In this document: positions 34,330 through 34,417 of the stretch, in pieces
Layout of the letters: every line of letters begins with the position of its first letter
How positions within the stretch are numbered: position 1 is the first letter of the stretch
NCBI GenBank assembly: GCA_011049175.1
Contig: DSCJ01000118.1
Location: 80,392-114,808, forward strand
Reading direction: 5' to 3'
Source of the DNA: Bacteroidota bacterium
GTDB lineage: Bacteria > Bacteroidota > Bacteroidia > Bacteroidales > VadinHA17
DNA length: 34,417 bases
Notes under the pieces: model-generated
Told to the model about the DNA's origin: nothing
What the model saw: the letters and a program-made list of their open reading frames with translations, nothing else
Databases searched by the model: none
Translations under genes and position numbers: made by a program

Positions 34330-34337
34330 TATATTTG
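34330..34337 (+). promoter_or_regulatory. Candidate -7 element of the 3'-edge gene
   Basis: TATATTTG is a full match to TAnnTTTG, 14 bp before the ATG at 34352. A TTTG occurs upstream at 34301-34304, but the spacer of 25 bp is longer than usual. Confidence 0.4.
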
Positions 34338-34351
34338 AAAAAAATGCTGTT

Positions 34352-34417
34352 ATGGAATTGTCAGAAATTAAACAGGCTATTGAAAAACTCAGTGAAGAGG
34401 AGCGTCAACAGCTACTC
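34352..34417 (+). CDS. Start of a gene cut by the window edge, possibly an antitoxin-like small protein
   Basis: Only 22 codons are visible: MELSEIKQAIEKLSEEERQQ and then LL. The charged helix with an I..AI.KLS.EER pattern resembles the opening of addiction-module (antitoxin-type) components, but many other small proteins begin this way. The good -7 element 14 bp upstream supports a real start. No function should be assigned from this fragment. Confidence 0.5.
   Translation, partial: MELSEIKQAIEKLSEEERQQLL

Larger units (their letters stand above)
34094..34351. other. Divergent intergenic region with three dyad symmetries
   Basis: This 258-bp stretch between the ABC transporter (minus) and the partial gene (plus) holds no ORF of note. 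It contains a 10-bp-stem hairpin (34179-34209), a 9-bp inverted repeat (34236-34263) and a 10-bp palindrome (34283-34292). It may hold a structured leader, operators for either gene or a small RNA. Nothing seen allows a choice. Confidence 0.5.

Noticed and set aside
1-34417. tRNA, rRNA, CRISPR array, insertion sequence or prophage
   Set aside because: No cloverleaf with GTTC/CCA-like parts, no regularly spaced direct repeats, and no transposase, integrase or phage protein was found by reading either strand.

Overview
The window looks like chromosomal DNA from a member of the Bacteroidota, probably the Bacteroidales or a close relative. The signs are the gene content (SbsA-type Ig-like lipoprotein, Crp/Fnr protein with an N-terminal CxxC, Lgt with a long insertion, HMA-AraC regulator), several matches to the Bacteroidota -7 promoter element TAnnTTTG, and scarce Shine-Dalgarno sequences. 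No rRNA, tRNA, insertion sequence, phage gene or CRISPR array was seen. Base composition is moderate, with an AT-rich island near 7.6-8.1 kb.

Region 1 (1-9.0 kb) is mostly housekeeping. It holds a cut-off patatin-like phospholipase, a lipoprotein cyclophilin, pheS, an OsmC protein, a Crp/Fnr regulator, a 56-residue membrane protein, ruvB, a MORN-type repeat protein overlapping nadA, then rpiB followed by an Rrf2 regulator.

Region 2 (9.0-15.7 kb) carries a 1393-residue fusion of a GT4-like glycosyltransferase, an unassigned middle region and a C-terminal phosphodiester glycosidase (NAGPA-like) domain. It is followed by hemW and, on the opposite strand, a second glycosyltransferase that is visibly paralogous to the N-terminal part of the fusion.

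Region 3 (14.4-24.3 kb, minus strand) is the most unusual part. It is a tight run of genes reading, in transcription order: DUF2202 exported protein, PqqD-like protein, ATP-grasp enzyme, fold-III PLP decarboxylase-like enzyme, urea-transporter/M23-peptidase fusion, TPR plus outer-membrane beta-barrel protein, exported TPR protein, membrane-anchored coiled-coil protein and a glycosyltransferase. Three junctions in the middle are 1-bp gaps or short overlaps. The set joins a small-molecule or peptide-modifying enzyme core to inner-membrane, periplasmic and outer-membrane parts. I do not recognise it as a described system and treat it as the best candidate for something new.

Region 4 (24.4-34.4 kb) holds an HMA-AraC regulator with lgt, an Ig-like lipoprotein, a small membrane protein, an acyl-CoA synthetase-like enzyme with ispD, a large ABC-2 transporter with a TerB-like N-terminus, a 258-bp divergent intergenic region with three dyad symmetries, and the start of one more gene. 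All functions are read from motifs by eye; no database search was possible.
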